From Coprococcus eutactus (GTDB lineage: Bacteria > Bacillota > Clostridia > Lachnospirales > Lachnospiraceae): a stretch of 64,000 bases of DNA. Of this stretch, positions 62,116-64,000 are shown in pieces (the stretch's first letter is position 1; every line of letters begins with the position of its first letter). A program made the position numbers and the translations under genes. Below the pieces are notes generated by a model. It worked only from the letters and a program-made list of their open reading frames with translations. It made no database searches and was not told the DNA's origin. Where the stretch lies: assembly GCF_025149915.1 (NCBI RefSeq), contig NZ_CP102278.1, positions 124,001-188,000 of the forward strand, read 5' to 3'.

Positions 62116-62412
62116 TTGAAGGGATACATAGAAGAACGGGCGGTAGAAGCAGCAAATTATATCATTGATACCAGAGCAACGGTCAGACAGACGGCGGACA
62201 GGATGGGAATAAGCAAATCAACGGTTCACAAAGATATAACGGAGAGACTTATAAGGATCAGACCGATGCTGGCGGCTCAGGCGAGGGTCGTGCTGGATGC
62301 AAATAAGGCGGAGAGACATATAAGGGGCGGACTTGCTACCAGGGAAAAGTATCTGCATGAACACGAGGTGGAGGAACAAAGGCGGAATAAGCAGATGATC
62401 ACAAAGATTTAA
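62116..62412 (+). CDS. spoIIID: Sporulation transcriptional regulator SpoIIID
   Basis: 98 residues. The start is TTG at 62116, chosen since MKGYIEERAVEAANYIIDTRATVRQTA is exactly how SpoIIID proteins begin. The HTH follows as RMGISKSTVHKDITERLIRI (about residues 28-48), and the conserved HIRGGLATREKYL block ends in a basic tail. SpoIIID is the mother-cell regulator acting after SigE in endospore formation. Its presence suggests a spore-forming ability or ancestry. Coding starts in the T-tract of a hairpin whose 3' arm is its RBS. It is upstream of the phosphoesterase genes by 119 bp. Confidence 0.92.
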   Translation: MKGYIEERAVEAANYIIDTRATVRQTADRMGISKSTVHKDITERLIRIRPMLAAQARVVLDANKAERHIRGGLATREKYLHEHEVEEQRRNKQMITKI

Positions 62413-62531
62413 TACCTCGTGTGTTGTAATTTTTTCCGATATGGGGTAAACTTTTGTTGGCTGCACATAGGATCCGACACGTGGTGTATGTGCAGTGAAG
62501 ACAACAGTTTAATGCGATTAGAGGTTAGAAT

Positions 62532-63584
62532 ATGAGGTTTATACATATTTCGGACGTGCATTTGGGAATGACACCGGATAAGGGAAAAGCGTGGAGTGGT
62601 GTCCGTGCAAAGGAAATAGAAGATACATTTGACAAGATCCTGGCAATTGCGGAAGAAAGAAAGGTCGATCTGCTTCTTGTGGCGGGAGATCTTTTTCATA
62701 AGGCACCAGGGATTATTGATTTAGACATGCTGGATGGCAAGCTGGCAAAGCTCACGAATACCAAGACGATCATAGTTGCGGGAAGCAGCGACTATATAGA
62801 GAAGGATTCACCATCGGAGACATTTGAATTTAAGTCAAATACAGTGATACTTCCTGCTGGTGAATTCAACAATGCGTATTTTGAGGATATAGATACCTGC
62901 ATCACTGGATTCAGCTACGGACAGGAGACATACAAGGAGAATTTTGCAGAAGGGATAGAGCCGCAGAAGGAGGGCGCTGCAAATATACTTCTCATGTATG
63001 GCGGTGATGAGGAGCACGGTGCATTTGACTTCAGAAAGCTTGCCGATTCGGGATTTGATTATGTTGCATTGGGATATTTGAGAAAGCCAAAGCACATGGT
63101 GAAGAATAAAATGGCGTATCCGGGTTCCCCAGAGCCATTGACACACAGTGATACGGGCAAGCATGGTTTTATATATGGACAGATAATACACGGTGAGACG
63201 AGAATAAAGTGGGAGTCTATAGCTTGCAGAAGCTATATCAATCTGGGACTTGAGGTGAAGCCAGAATATACTGCTGCACAGATAGAGCGTGTGATCGAAA
63301 AGCAGATAGACAAGATGGGCAGTGAGAATATTTACAGAGTTATCCTCAAGGGACAGAAGGGTAGAAAGGTGGACACGACATTTGATGATCTGACATCCAG
63401 ATACATGATATATGATATTGTAGACAACACAATGTTTGACTACAATAAAGAAAGCCTTATGAAGGATAACGAGAACAATGTGCTGGGAAGATTCATTGCC
63501 GAACTTTCGCGAAATGATGATGTGGTCAGCAGAAAGGCACTTGAATACGGCCTGGAGGCTGTGATAGCTACTGGAGAAAAGTGA
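62532..63584 (+). CDS. SbcD/Mre11-like metallophosphoesterase with altered metal ligands
   Basis: 350 residues, AGAGGT before the ATG. The fold is that of DNA-repair exonucleases: FIHISDVHLGM (D-x-H) at residues 3-13 and LLLVAGDLFHKA (G-D) near 56 are intact. Downstream ligand motifs differ: where GNHD/E is expected it reads VAGSSDYIEK, and the GHxH block is DYVALGYLRKPKHM. So several metal-binding His/Asn residues appear missing and nuclease activity is doubtful. The next gene, encoding a Rad50/SbcC-like ATPase, overlaps its stop codon (TGATG), so the two proteins act as a complex. Function may be structural or regulatory. Confidence 0.88.
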   Translation: MRFIHISDVHLGMTPDKGKAWSGVRAKEIEDTFDKILAIAEERKVDLLLVAGDLFHKAPGIIDLDMLDGKLAKLTNTKTIIVAGSSDYIEKDSPSETFEFKSNTVILPAGEFNNAYFEDIDTCITGFSYGQETYKENFAEGIEPQKEGAANILLMYGGDEEHGAFDFRKLADSGFDYVALGYLRKPKHMVKNKMAYPGSPEPLTHSDTGKHGFIYGQIIHGETRIKWESIACRSYINLGLEVKPEYTAAQIERVIEKQIDKMGSENIYRVILKGQKGRKVDTTFDDLTSRYMIYDIVDNTMFDYNKESLMKDNENNVLGRFIAELSRNDDVVSRKALEYGLEAVIATGEK

Positions 63585-64000
63585 TGTATATAAATAAATT
63601 GTTTTTGAAAGAATTTGGAAAATTCAACAATAGAGAGATAAAGCTAGAACAGGGGCTGAATGTCTTGTATGGAGATGAAGGTGCAGGAAAGAGCACGGTT
63701 AGGGATTTTGTAACCGGTATACTGTTTGGCATCAATAAATCCAGGGGACTTGGATCAGGCAGGGATGATTATTCTGCCAGAAAGCCGAAGGGTGGAAATG
63801 GATATTCTGGAAAAGCCCATGTGACAAGTGCAGGCAGGAACCATTTGCTTGAGAGAAATTTCAATATGACTACTGACGGAGCCACGCTCACGGATATAGA
63901 GAATGGCAAGAGTGAGAGACTTCGCACAAAGAATTCTTACAGGGGTATTCTGTTTGATATGGATAAGAGTACCTATGTAGATGCTCTGAATGTTGAGCCT
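63584..64000 (+). CDS. AAA/SbcC-like ATPase, partial (runs off the window)
   Basis: 139 codons are visible from ATG 63584, which shares its A with the stop of the phosphoesterase gene. The start MYINKLFLKEFGKFNNREI and Walker A VLYGDEGAGKST (residues ~29-40) are typical of SMC/Rad50-type ATPases (YhaN/SbcC-like), with a DFVTGILFGINKS stretch after it. The coiled coil and Walker B would lie beyond the end. It is the partner of the metallophosphoesterase in DNA end processing in other bacteria. The exact subfamily cannot be decided from the fragment. Confidence 0.88.
   Translation, partial: MYINKLFLKEFGKFNNREIKLEQGLNVLYGDEGAGKSTVRDFVTGILFGINKSRGLGSGRDDYSARKPKGGNGYSGKAHVTSAGRNHLLERNFNMTTDGATLTDIENGKSERLRTKNSYRGILFDMDKSTYVDALNVEP

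Noticed and set aside
1..64000. tRNA or rRNA genes, prophage or integrated element
   Set aside because: No cloverleaf-like or rRNA sequence, no integrase, phage structural or conjugation gene was found by reading both strands. A tRNAscan/Infernal run could overturn this.

Overview
The window reads as a chromosomal segment of a Gram-positive, obligately anaerobic Firmicute, most likely family Lachnospiraceae and perhaps close to Coprococcus. Supporting signs are spoIIID, an FprA-type flavodiiron protein, a fused accD-accA gene, FabV, a DUF6472-type mini-protein, strong AAGGAG ribosome-binding sites, moderate GC and AGA-rich arginine codons. The genus is inference. I saw no rRNA, tRNA, CRISPR array, prophage or insertion-sequence transposase.

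Layout. 1-5.3 kb: gdpP (5' end cut off), rplI, dnaB, fabV and a HAD phosphatase, all on +. 5.3-7.8 kb: a minus-strand group of rlmI-type methyltransferase, transglutaminase-like protein and rhomboid protease. 8-12.5 kb: a secreted CAP-domain protein, then a three-gene locus of an octapeptide GSQ-repeat protein, a glycosyltransferase-like protein and a GtrA membrane protein. 12.6-17.9 kb: lipid synthesis (fabF, fused accDA, fabH) with an inserted membrane-anchored GH5 enzyme. 17.9-24.7 kb: YgjP-type metallopeptidase, citrate synthase, two surface proteins, a DUF6472 mini-protein and an ABC-F ATPase. 25-32.7 kb: two HPr/Crh-like proteins, uridine phosphorylase, LOG protein, an orphan acyl carrier protein with a BtrH-like partner, a hydroxyacid dehydrogenase, an AlkD-like protein, a membrane-anchored PTS EIIBA-like protein and a TetR regulator. 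33-39.8 kb: glgB, a second ABC-F protein, homocysteine methyltransferase/MTHFR and malic enzyme. 40-43.9 kb: small regulators, ylmH, an unknown protein and a possible C-rich small RNA. 44-55.3 kb: a galactan-type sugar-utilisation region (LacI regulator, ABC importer, a 613-residue unknown protein, zinc ribbon, intracellular GH53, sugar-sensor GGDEF protein). 55.6-64 kb: fprA, a MATE exporter, small proteins, a two-component system behind a large nested inverted repeat, spoIIID, and a metallophosphoesterase/AAA ATPase pair running off the end.

How the genes fit together. The 44-55 kb region looks like one regulon: a LacI repressor with matching operators at its own promoter and at the importer promoter, import of oligosaccharides, cytosolic cleavage by GH53, and a downstream sugar-binding/GGDEF protein that may link sugar to c-di-GMP. 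FabF, AccDA, FabH and FabV cover much of fatty-acid initiation, elongation and enoyl reduction.

A recurring oddity is families whose catalytic residues are replaced: two transglutaminase-like proteins, two HPr-like proteins, the EIIBA-like protein, the SbcD-like phosphoesterase and a receiver-like domain. The strongest candidates for something undescribed are the GSQ-repeat/glycosyltransferase/GtrA locus, the start-codon-enclosing hairpin of the EIIBA-like gene, the 613-residue protein of the galactan operon, and the 223-bp nested inverted repeat before the two-component system.
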